From contig CAXAMN010021385.1 of the NCBI GenBank assembly GCA_963970005.1, forward strand, positions 889,161 to 953,160: 64,000 bases of DNA, in the 5' to 3' direction. The stretch's first letter is position 1; each line of letters starts with the position of its first letter. The position numbers were made by a program, and so were the translations under genes. The notes below the pieces were generated by a model. That model was not told the DNA's origin. It saw nothing but the letters and a program-made list of their open reading frames with translations, and did no database searches. Positions 11,501-19,300 of the stretch are shown here, piece by piece. This DNA is from Durusdinium trenchii. Lineage: Eukaryota; Sar; Dinophyceae; Suessiales; Symbiodiniaceae.

Positions 11501-14500
11501 ACGAGGACTACATGGATGTGGATGATGAAGATATTGAACTTCCCGAAGAAGAACCGGAACTAGGAGGTAAGGTACCACCTCACTCTCCGAGAGCCAAAGG
11601 TAGACCACACTCGTCAGACTCTGCAAAAGAGGAATACGCGAAAGCGGTCGAGGCAACCAAGAAGGCCTTTGGGAACGCCAGTTTCGTCACCAGATTCAAA
11701 GAGCCCGTCGACCTCTTTGACATTGCCGATGACAAAGAAGGAGGAGAGTACAGGGTCGCAAATCACAGGGTTGATAGATCAGGTCCTAATGGAAAGTGGG
11801 AACTTGATGCACTTATTCAGGAGGCTGCAGCACTCGGAATAAAGATGCCCAAAGTGAAGGACCTTGCTCCTGACCCACAACAAGTTCAAAAGGTTGGATA
11901 TCGGCAGATTGAGGTGACTTGCGATAGAGGAAGCATCGAGATAATTCCACAGTATGGAGTTACATTTTATGTGGAGTACTGGAATGGACCGAAGAGAGAT
12001 GCAACTTTCACGGATCCACCAAAGATGAACCCAGCAACTCGCATCGACAAGTTCAGCGAGGAGAGTCAGCGGGTCAACGAGGTTAGCCATAGACTCAATA
12101 GACTACTCAGGCATGGAGTGGGAAAGCATAATGGGATTCAATCGCACCGCGGTCGAAAACCTCATGTGTCCCCGAAGTGCAATGAGGGTGGATGGGTGAA
12201 CATCGATGAGATCCTGGAATATGACCATGTCTTCAACGATGGTGTCGATATCAGTACTATCTCAGATGATCAACGTGAGCAAGATGTCAAGACAGAGCGA
12301 TACCAGTATTTATGCAAGGCGATGTGGCATGCAAAGAAGTTGCAGAACAGAGTACGCTATCAGATTGCCGCCATTCGTATCTCAAGGGAGGATGTCTCAC
12401 TCGAAGAGGAAAGGCAATACTGGGCAAACCTCATGTATTACAGCACAGATGCACCGTCATTTCTGAAGCATGAACGTTGGATCGTTCCTTGTGCAATTCG
12501 AGCTGTTGCCTCTCACAATTCTGGAAGAGAGACTGTTCTTGAAGAGGATGTGTCAATATATCCTGTGTGGACTTCACATCTCATTCCAGAGAATGTGGCA
12601 ATGCAGCTTGGAGGAAGCTTTCACATGACATCGCTTTCCAATATTGAGTCAATCATGAAACTAGGAATTGTCCCTGGTGGAACGGAGGGATATAGAGGTA
12701 GTGTTTTCTTCAACCACTTTGCGCCGTGGGATGATCGATCATCAAAGATTCTGAGATCAAGATGGCCAAGAGTGGGAATGCCCGTTTGCCTTTATGTTCC
12801 AATCATGACTTTGAGGAAGCTTGGGGGAAGAATTTCGGAGAATTCCTACACTGTTGTTTTTAGAGAAGTTCCATGGAGATGTGTACGAGGTGCTTGGTAT
12901 TGGGACGACTACGTTCAGGCATGGAGGAGACTCCTGCTGGGAAGCACTGGAGAGCAAGTTGTTCTAGCGGCACGTCATGGACTTTGGGTTGCTCAGAAGC
13001 ATACCATCCTCGAGAGAGCCGACGAAGTCACGAAGTCAGCCTCGGCGACAGATGACAACGTCCAAAAGCTCGTGTCCCTTATCGATGAAGTACAATTCGA
13101 TGACAATGGAGAGCTGATCGAGGATTCCATCAGTGAGGAAACTTGGGACGAAATCATCTCCAGAACATGTGAAGGGTATCGCAACGTGGATGGCAATATT
13201 TTGTGTCCATCATGTATGCATTTGACTTCTTCATCTTTGTCCGTGTGTCTATCTTGTCAAGGCAGGCTACTCTCGTGTGGTATTCGCAACACTGTCATTT
13301 CCGATTCACCCGTTGATCTTGTGAGCGACGATGAAGAGGAAAAGAAGGAAGAGAAGGAGCCTGAAGATGATGATCAAGATATCTTGGACCAGGCCACTAT
13401 GGACGAGATCAGAAAGGCTTGGGAAGAAGACATCGCTCAAACTGAAGCAGCTGACGACGACGAGGACATGGACAATCTAGATCCTTCCAAACCGTCTGAT
13501 GGTGCAGAAAACTTCAAGAGTGACAATGTCGAGACCCCATCTTTCAATGAGGACGAGATCGACTACGGTCGTGATTCTGATCTAGAAGATGAAGATGAAC
13601 GAAACGTGATCATCGAGATCCAGAGGAGCACACAACAATATGAGGGGAAGAAACGTCAAGATGGTGAGCCCGAGGATGAAGACGTCACCGACGACTTACA
13701 TCCGGAGGCGAATCGACCGACAGATCGTGATGAACCGGGATACTATGCACAGCATGGAGCGACCGAGTTCAATCCCGAAGAAGGAAGAGACAACGAAGAT
13801 CTCCCCATCTATTGTCGAGTACCGGAACCTCGAATCTATGCGCATCAAGAGAGAGCCTACTGTCAGGACGTCTCCATGAATGCATCGGGTTTGATGGATA
13901 GGTATGTGGTCAAATGTGTGCTGAACATGATCTCCCTGATGTACAAGAGCTACTATTGCACCAGCCTTACCGACTTCAAAGCAAATTGGAAAAGGAAGCG
14001 TCTGGATGTGATAAGCAAGTTCGGTACAGAGGATTTCACTGAAATCGATGACGATGGGAGACCATTGGATCCAACAGATGACATGATGAGAATCTTTGCC
14101 AACGAAAACAAGATTACGATTGAGGAGGCCTGGCACCGATTCAGAGGAGAGCAATTCATTTGCAAGGTGGCACTCGTGATCCTATCATTTGGTCATACTC
14201 CGTACTCCTTCAAGAAGGAATATGGCAACTTCGAATACTCCACCAACTTGACTGACGTCCAGCTTGAGGAGTTGAAAGCGAAGAAAGCCAGCGCAATGAC
14301 TGAATTGGTACAGAAGTGCATCCATGCGATTTATGGTTGTCGGACATATTCTTACTTTAGAACCGACGTTACATCACCCAACCACAAGGTGATCGATCCT
14401 CTGGACATCATGTACTCGAGAATGAAGAGCAAATGGGAGAAGTCTATTCTGCTGATCATTGATCAACATGAGATCAGGTTGCCCCCACACGCTCAGAATG

Positions 14501-15171
14501 TCGTAGAGTCAATGGCCAGAAATCCCAACATTGGACATACAGAGAGATGGATGAGCGTGGTAGAACAGAAGCATGTTCAAGCTCTTACCGATCGTCTAGG
14601 CTTTGGAGACAGGGCCAAGGAGATTCAGGGCAAGAAGAAGCAGGCAGCCAAGGCAACAGCTAAGTCAACATCAACGACTAAGTCTGAAGCGAAAGCAGCA
14701 TCTTCGTCAAGAGCTGAGGCAAAGCCAGCATCTACACCCAGAACCGAGGCCAAGCCGTCGTCAGCACCAAGTGAGGAGCCAAAACCTTCAACAGCACCTA
14801 AGAGTTTCGGGCCCTCATCAGCAGAGGAGAGCAAGGCGAAGGCTGCTCCAAAAGCCAGACCACATGATAAATCACCATCCAGTGCTACCGATGTGTTTGA
14901 GCAAGCTTTGCAGGAAGATCTTGCCGCCAACGCACATGCAGCAGAAGGTACAACTTCTTCATCATCCCGAGGACATTCCAAAGGAGGAGGCCAATCTGGA
15001 ACATCTTGGAGGCCGGCGCTAACGCAAGAACGTCGCGAAGTACCTCAACCTTCTGAAAAGGGGAAGGGAAAGAGCAAGTCCAAGGGAAAGTCCAAGAAGG
15101 GAGAAGATGATCGGCGGGATGCTCAGGGCAGCTGGGATCATCGTGGATGGAGAGGTTATCGCCAGTGGTGA
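5560..15171 (+). CDS. giant gag-like retroelement polyprotein with KptA/Tpt1-like domain
   Basis: The first Met is at 5731, giving 3,146 residues; the frame is open back to 5560. Numbering from that Met, recognisable parts are: a Cys/His-rich module at 131-265 (GPCTGG at 134-139, PRSCEYW, FDGCMYGL, CxHxHxHxPC at 253-262); Pro-rich linkers near 574 and 970-990; a CxxC...CxxC...C cluster at 1478-1509; a retroviral zinc knuckle of the form CX2CX4HX4C at 1860-1873; a KptA/Tpt1-like region at about 2110-2390; a second CxxC/CxxC ribbon at 2492-2509; a long acidic stretch at about 2530-2660; and a Lys/Ala/Ser-rich tail ending in repeated GKSK. The zinc knuckle supports a gag-type nucleic-acid-binding role. 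The rest is of unknown function. It has no introns, typical of a retroelement. Processing by the element protease is likely but unseen. Confidence 0.8.
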   Translation, partial: RFKGNSVGKDDPWIGNTTFLIVSNGHGHSPQHETTDNSNNKQKGDVTAIATGIQAWGMNTIAHEHMFIAQTAKYVASDTPPGRKPVLHLVLQRRSGRSHKYQFELHQQDVKGPQDIFDRCIMLQELERNVPCLVLMCAEEQNWFTFLQTCLKKQFMNIVTITEDDDACSAYGINKVKACVRSSLDCVFFAGPCTGGSAWNRLNRTVSIKAEMQIEKHQELYWSLWNCFAHALDHVFAIGACALTELPRSCEYWRDDRMTTLIEGTESHVHDFDGCMYGLATHYGHRNIPIKKPWRIVSWGVQFQSLMKKCDHKHQHAPCAGRETRVTQLYTLRIAQHMIETLNKRALSLWKKQHVTSRAPVLYDWSRSPHPSMSNGNPCSEVNINKRFDKIIQSVHDSKKKKFTCENNHDTHDSCASVITFHNHLEQDFEINQASHFGAGVIQQFAKKKFAEFHPITVGLSPATLPQRGNSLAFVSHFWRLTTSLHRGDCVVNMFRSTVYGATGRSMASAKKLKEHLQKLDSRRGESPTLVPRQFVEDMDPGQALQLAEKWMERGVPPVYSISACYCAVEAKGGTIQERLVRSLRVLLSKYDPETDDGKEVTRAFFAGIKRVIGIVKGQERQVRPEHEPLGPPPPPNPEHFPYEAFASNDVWDRLELFADNLLALFMPEPFNQEAPVKGMLADLNEKVAKRGMKGINSTAMSKDSLLDITRDGYFYDSMNDLHHRIPIEGRSSNYMAMTGEHWERSCRYISLAGASLGFALRFHNKNHPEDLTSLTDLIQIIAKGQSGGTLERCAAINNFQCIQALYQCIHRHVIEHSAISLRSETNAQMLAAFQHLKEWFPEVKPDVWTAGYNVLGAELGVHRDLLARDTSISILNQYIAELHLSEANLDEEPDLETLGKPKEKIYLTFENPSIGPPNLKDFSAVEPQWLCQFRIHHAKNKGLSQDEITKQMREEARRARDQSGAPKNRDDYTQTFGGKGSSVPPGGPYTSSSSGPRPPWERNNEQWDPWSSDVPHGAYDVPRPPPKAPPKCKPMPKPKQPAQPKEWFATLPPEGVTTIGCNGMDYLGKPIIFNLWTYRSSTTAYATAPFAGPRTAEPGRDWRQYVRRLTYYVGVTLGGNYRSSSSMGLQPLTDSHLRTKVNESDGFWTKLYVEMVEEFDLTSCFQYPSARAMVLILKLNDVPEEAAYHIKFLSSKVGCHTEEKDKVMIDGDTGVMDVDHLSGQIRGVGTGHTILVTDLDYATRASSSKKITTMQYGIRTEMAFENCCVFQVQGERHQDILDTLDRVVVFLEEHGQDQGDGTTVHIWLCLHCMFPNGSTLRLTEATFKEFSRKLAEKVHSIGQLLTTPVLVNIQPDSKFFGPARYDHSHIVTDIVDQVRRSGALATKSSRTWKAMYSVAGAPSANYITGGDKNKIWAVMEKQLTRERVILFCSMNKVHVSALNNMAEDEIQVPISQDNFDRYLNVAMSASDGQPKKTSTKHTVGGSFSQGTEWRDIRFVLKDPEPEEDRMEYWMTGNRRVENYKATADAAPYLCEDCNKHDASEDWNTHKDNRSHCVNCNFNFWCVQSGTPTIQQERESIWETAVRVRVLWEKNAEWNRLYPAQNLREFMVEGAMMLSRKNPPWIQGALKAISHHGGIRAPSELVEQYCTQGKGSTLFIHRDYDPDSEDYGFRAYMDYGNVAYHDYIQYFFTHKEYQDVFSLNEYRTVTNSELAGDIMEFWTGVLELAGIFKDTLFEDWAQINECRRGIEMSFLHFYAASRKSINDNTKRNKPSGLHVTAEEQACIDAVMSRYATRPEFRRMVRLAIAPEPKRTSTEEPDVEMKDGEADPASTTPGVEEPEPPTPELDPQDYKDGEGRSVSPTKTWSHYPTSNPDTEERKRAAKRSGQGTATASNWKTAYDNLRRVRARAVSQKVCYCCGSNQHHLAICPNTEKKDELMNSFSHMEDTMRKCFTEDDKAIIRRDVESRKRKAKSSKDVEDEDYMDVDDEDIELPEEEPELGGKVPPHSPRAKGRPHSSDSAKEEYAKAVEATKKAFGNASFVTRFKEPVDLFDIADDKEGGEYRVANHRVDRSGPNGKWELDALIQEAAALGIKMPKVKDLAPDPQQVQKVGYRQIEVTCDRGSIEIIPQYGVTFYVEYWNGPKRDATFTDPPKMNPATRIDKFSEESQRVNEVSHRLNRLLRHGVGKHNGIQSHRGRKPHVSPKCNEGGWVNIDEILEYDHVFNDGVDISTISDDQREQDVKTERYQYLCKAMWHAKKLQNRVRYQIAAIRISREDVSLEEERQYWANLMYYSTDAPSFLKHERWIVPCAIRAVASHNSGRETVLEEDVSIYPVWTSHLIPENVAMQLGGSFHMTSLSNIESIMKLGIVPGGTEGYRGSVFFNHFAPWDDRSSKILRSRWPRVGMPVCLYVPIMTLRKLGGRISENSYTVVFREVPWRCVRGAWYWDDYVQAWRRLLLGSTGEQVVLAARHGLWVAQKHTILERADEVTKSASATDDNVQKLVSLIDEVQFDDNGELIEDSISEETWDEIISRTCEGYRNVDGNILCPSCMHLTSSSLSVCLSCQGRLLSCGIRNTVISDSPVDLVSDDEEEKKEEKEPEDDDQDILDQATMDEIRKAWEEDIAQTEAADDDEDMDNLDPSKPSDGAENFKSDNVETPSFNEDEIDYGRDSDLEDEDERNVIIEIQRSTQQYEGKKRQDGEPEDEDVTDDLHPEANRPTDRDEPGYYAQHGATEFNPEEGRDNEDLPIYCRVPEPRIYAHQERAYCQDVSMNASGLMDRYVVKCVLNMISLMYKSYYCTSLTDFKANWKRKRLDVISKFGTEDFTEIDDDGRPLDPTDDMMRIFANENKITIEEAWHRFRGEQFICKVALVILSFGHTPYSFKKEYGNFEYSTNLTDVQLEELKAKKASAMTELVQKCIHAIYGCRTYSYFRTDVTSPNHKVIDPLDIMYSRMKSKWEKSILLIIDQHEIRLPPHAQNVVESMARNPNIGHTERWMSVVEQKHVQALTDRLGFGDRAKEIQGKKKQAAKATAKSTSTTKSEAKAASSSRAEAKPASTPRTEAKPSSAPSEEPKPSTAPKSFGPSSAEESKAKAAPKARPHDKSPSSATDVFEQALQEDLAANAHAAEGTTSSSSRGHSKGGGQSGTSWRPALTQERREVPQPSEKGKGKSKSKGKSKKGEDDRRDAQGSWDHRGWRGYRQW
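12058..12945 (+). other. KptA/Tpt1-like RNA 2'-phosphotransferase domain within the giant ORF
   Basis: Residues 2110-2405 follow the order of KptA/Tpt1 landmarks. An N-terminal helix holds the Arg-His pair (SHRLNRLLRHG, R2127-H2128) and is followed by GGWVNIDEIL (2153-2161). Then come IRA-x3-H (2256-2262), an HMTS in place of the family HGT (2298-2301), a SIMKLGIVPGG segment, and the GMPVCLYV...GG...S...V..REVPW end. Known family members use NAD+ to remove the splice-junction 2'-phosphate from tRNA. The spacing between the GWV and IRA motifs is about 100 residues, longer than usual, and HGT is altered, so the fold is better supported than the activity. Other ADP-ribosyltransferase-fold domains remain possible. 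Confidence 0.6.
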
Positions 15172-16320
15172 TTTCTTTGAACGACTATGAGGATACCATG
15201 CAAACCAGGGAGGAAGTCATTCACCGGATGTCTATCTGACCTGAAACGCTGTAAGTGTATCATTGCAAATCATCAATCCGATTTGATACCATGAGCATAA
15301 TGGAAGGCAGACAGTCACCGACTGTCTCTCCGACTTGCCGTTCTGTAAGTGTATCCAAACCAAAACCTACATCTTTTGAGAAGTGTGAAGTCAGTTGCCG
15401 ATGTGACATCTACGTGGAAGTCACCAGTTCGGATCTACATCAAAGCGATGCTCTTTTGAGTGGATACTGAGCGAGGCCTCGTGACTGTCTCACTTGTTCA
15501 ATTCGATTTTCATAGGTTCTGAGCCATAGTTGCACACTTTATATGTAAAAGTCCGCTTTAGTCCAGCATGTTTCGTAGTATGAGCCTCATATGAGTCTCG
15601 CGGCAAATCATACAATTTCTTTTGTAGCACTTACATCCCTAAATTTTCGTGTGTGATCGGAACATATTGTTGCCGTTCACATGGGGGGTGCGAATGGAAG
15701 TGCAGCGACACGTACAGTGCAACTTGTACATATATATGTACCATATGTACTTTGGCTCAAGGATCAAGCGACTAGAAAAGGTGCGGTTTCCGTTCCGACG
15801 CTACGCCGCTTATGGATCGTCAGTGATAGCTTCAAACTTCGCTGACTAAGATCCACTCGCACAAAACAAATTAAGAGAAGAATAGATGGTGGAGAAGGTG
15901 AAAGAACGAAATAGATGGACATATTATGAAACAATGGGAAACAGCTTTGTTTGCCCAATGCTGTCAACTGATTTCAATTGTTGTCAAACAGTGTCCAATT
16001 AATGCTTGGGTGGTTGAGTGCTTGACCACCCCACAAATACTTAACTCCAGTCCATGCCCCTTAATTAATTTCCAGATCAGCTACAAACCATGATAAACAC
16101 TCCCCGCATTGCTAATTAATTTGCCATGTCAAAAACTAATTTGCACTGGTCTAGTCTTAATTGTATTAACTCGAGAGGCCTGGAATTAATAAATAACTAA
16201 ATTTTGGTGGTGACCTAGTCCCCCCCTAAGGTAGGGCCCATTATGATATATATATAATATATATGTGCATGATGTATATTAATGTTTTGTGTGGATGTCC
16301 CTGATCGTAGAGCCTAGCAT
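15172..16320. other. 3' flank of the retroelement frame; AT-rich DNA
   Basis: No gene is visible. The sequence CTGTAAGTGTATC occurs twice (near 15248 and 15342). A leader-like TTTGGCTCAAG lies at 15751-15761. From about 15960 the sequence becomes AT-rich with several TTAATTAAT runs. No copy of the 5180-5730 region could be recognised here, so this is not evidently a long terminal repeat. Confidence 0.5.
15751..15761 (+). other. spliced-leader-like relic
   Basis: TTTGGCTCAAG is identical to the last 11 bases of the dinoflagellate trans-spliced leader as I know it; the bases upstream match poorly. Such relics mark reintegrated mRNAs. A short open stretch follows to 15849 with no recognised product. 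A single 11-base match could still be chance. Confidence 0.35.
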
Positions 16321-19300
16321 CACATGTTCAACTCCCAGGAGATGCACAGATCTGAGTTGGTTGACCGTCGTTTGGAGGCTGGAGGGTGGTATTTCTGGAT
16401 TTCTTCACCTTACAGCGCCGGATGTTTGAATTTTGAGTTTCTAGATCTTTTGGTTTATTCGAGACTTCATGCTGAGGCCCTAGAGGCTGCTTTCAATGCT
16501 TTGCTGGATACCCTGCGGCCTTTGCTTGGACCGTCGGCCCAACCTACATGCGCTGCTCAGGGAAAGGCCATCCTCGTTGATCTTTGAATGAACAACTGGC
16601 TTCTACACGGACTGGTTTTTGCAATGTCTGAGTCTCTCATGTAGAAGCTGCCTTTGTTCAGTGGGATGCAGTTTGCAGGTAGAAGCTCAGAGTTCATCGC
16701 AGGAACGATTTGGCGTTGCAGACCCAGCAGCATGTTCCAGTCTTTTGATATTTAGCGAGTTGTGGTGATTCTGGTGACCAAGTGCTTTGGTGCTTGGCAG
16801 CAATTTGATCATAAGCTCATCATGATATTTCTGCAGGTGAGAATGATCACATCTGAACGATTGACGTTGCGTGGCACGCTGACGATTTTGCAGGACTGCA
16901 ATGGCCCCCTCAAAAAAATTGCCCCCTCAACCACACACGAAAGACGACACGAACGACTCGTTTGCAATCGATCGTCGCCATTGGACAACGTCTGCGCGCG
17001 CCTGCGGCCCCACTGAGTGATTTACTCGAGGACGACTGTGGCCTGCGGGTGAGCTGCCCACTTGGATCTTTTGAACTGGTTGCCAGTGGACTGGAAGGCT
17101 GAGTCCCATGCGCGCAAGACCGGAGGTCAACAAGTCTCTTGAAATCTGGCATGCGATACTGTAGTGCTCGATATGTTGGCGTGTGAAATGAGATGGTTCT
17201 CTTACCAGATGGCCAATATTGGCCAACTATATATCAGAACATTTGCTCTTTTTCAGGGAGAGTGTGCTGGCGGAAATGGATGGGAAGTGTAACATTGAAC
17301 GTGCAAAGTCGATATGAGAGAAGATCTAGCTACAATATACAATTACAAAGAGGGAGAGATATTGATTGAACAACATCATTATATGTATATATATATACAT
17401 AGAAGAAGCTAGAGCTAGATTCCTATTTTCAATTTTCAGTCAGGCTTTGCTGATTTGTTCAGGTGCTGTCCAGGCTGAGCTTGGCCGCTCTGCAGCTGGC
17501 GAGGTGGATGGCATGATCTTGCTGCCCCCGCGTGCGCAGGCAGCTGGTGAGTGAGTCAAATGTCATTTTACGTCATGTCCCGTGGCTTCAGGGGGTGCAG
17601 AAGTCTTCAGTGGCTTTGCCTTCAGACATGGCCTGTTTCGCAGGGTGACAGTTGGGCTTCCTTCATGCGCAAGTTGCTTGGCAACCAAAAGCCACGGCCT
17701 CAACCTTTGAGCCCAGCCAAGGGTTTCGCTTCGACTTGCAGAGCTTGCAAGGAAATGGTGTTTTTTCTGCACGGAAATGGGGCATCTCCAATCTTTATTT
17801 ACATTTTTACATGTAAAACATGATGACATGTGTTGGAGATTTAGAAGCTTCATTTCAACCGTGTTTTCTTTGGGACATTTGGGAGGTCTTCAGAGCCTCG
17901 GGCTCGACGGGACGATGACCTGGCCAGTGCCGGACGTCTCGGAGGGCAATCGATCTGTTGCAGTCTACAAGTGTGGCAACCGCCATTCACTGATTGAATT
18001 CATTTCTTCATTAGGTATCCACTGCAAGCACTTTGACCCGCGGAAAGAATCAAGTGGATGAGGCGGCTGTTTGAGCATGTTTGAGCCAATACAGCAGTGG
18101 TCGTCAGTACTAAATACTATACAGTATATCTTCTATCATGAAGTGGCATAAACTTAAGTATTTCAGGCTGGTGTTTTCGATGTTTTTCGCTTTCAGAGTC
18201 AATCCGTCTTTGCCAGGCCTCGCTGCATCTGGCCTTGGCCATGCTGAAAGCAATGAACAGACACCACTGCGAGCCCCTCGAGGCGGTTGTTTCGTTATCT
18301 TGACTGGATTGAAGAATTCCGGACAGGTTCGGATGACAATTGAAGCGATGCGAATAACTTTACCTCAATTTCTTTGACACACCCAGTCTCTAAAGATATT
18401 CACAATTTGCTGTGAAAGGCACGAAGTCCTCAAAAAAGCCAAGAATTATTCACAATATGACCAAGTGGGAAGACAAATCGACCGCCTTATCGGTCAGGTG
18501 TTCTTTGCTCAGAGGGACCTTTTCTTGGCGCCTCCCAAGGTCAGGAACCGAGTTTTTGTTGAAATGAGATGAACAAAGGAAGGTAAGGCTCCCGTTTAAA
18601 GGGAGCTCTACTAGCTCTACCTTCCGATTCTCATCTCCTTTTTTTTCTGCCTCATCAGTGATCATTCAAGATCAACTCCTCGGCCGAAGAATGCCGCATT
18701 GCATCACCATAGACTGTGTGCTTGCTCAGTGAAGCAGATGTTTCCTGGAAGCTGCTGAGTTTGATAGGCGCCCTACGACGAGCCTTCCATTGTCCTTGCG
18801 CTTGCAGAGGACCAGCGTTGATCTAAACTTTACGAAGCAGAGATTTGCATCTTGCGCTCACAGGATCAGCTCACTTGCTATGCCAGTTTTGGCAAGGCCA
18901 GGCATATGATTCAAAGGATTGCAGCCACTTGTTCTAGACAGCCTAAAGCGAGGAATCGAGCGCAGCCAGCCGCCTTTGCCCCAGGGCGTGGAGGGACAAC
19001 TGGAGCAATATAGAAGGTATGCTTATTTGTGGCCTTGAGTCTGAGGTTGTTTCAGGAGGAGTGCAAGGATCACAGAGGACGAGATCATGCCTGCAGCCCA
19101 ACACACCCAAGGTGTCATGAGGTTGTTGATCTCCCAAGTCTACACTGTGCCTTTTCGGATTGTAGACTTGGCTCCTCATTGGCATCCGACATCAGCGGAT
19201 CCAGTGGGATGCACGTCCCATCCGAGGGGGATTTGTGGTGTGAGCTTGTACCCGATTCGCTGAATTGCGTTGTCTTCGATTCTTGTCGCTTCCTGGATCC

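Larger units (their letters stand above)
1..15171. mobile_element. Ty1/copia-type retroelement complex, rearranged
   Basis: This block holds retroelement coding sequence only: protease-integrase on + (1-1707), reverse transcriptase-RNase H on - (1652-5163) and a giant gag-like frame on + (5146-15171). The protease, zinc-finger, integrase, RT, RNase H order within pol is that of Ty1/copia. The reading frames are long and intronless, which contrasts with the split genes elsewhere in the window. The pol halves point at each other, so the element is not collinear; an inversion or an assembly misjoin explains this best. If gag normally precedes pol, the pol piece belongs to an upstream copy whose gag lies left of the window. 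I could not identify long terminal repeats by eye. Confidence 0.85.
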
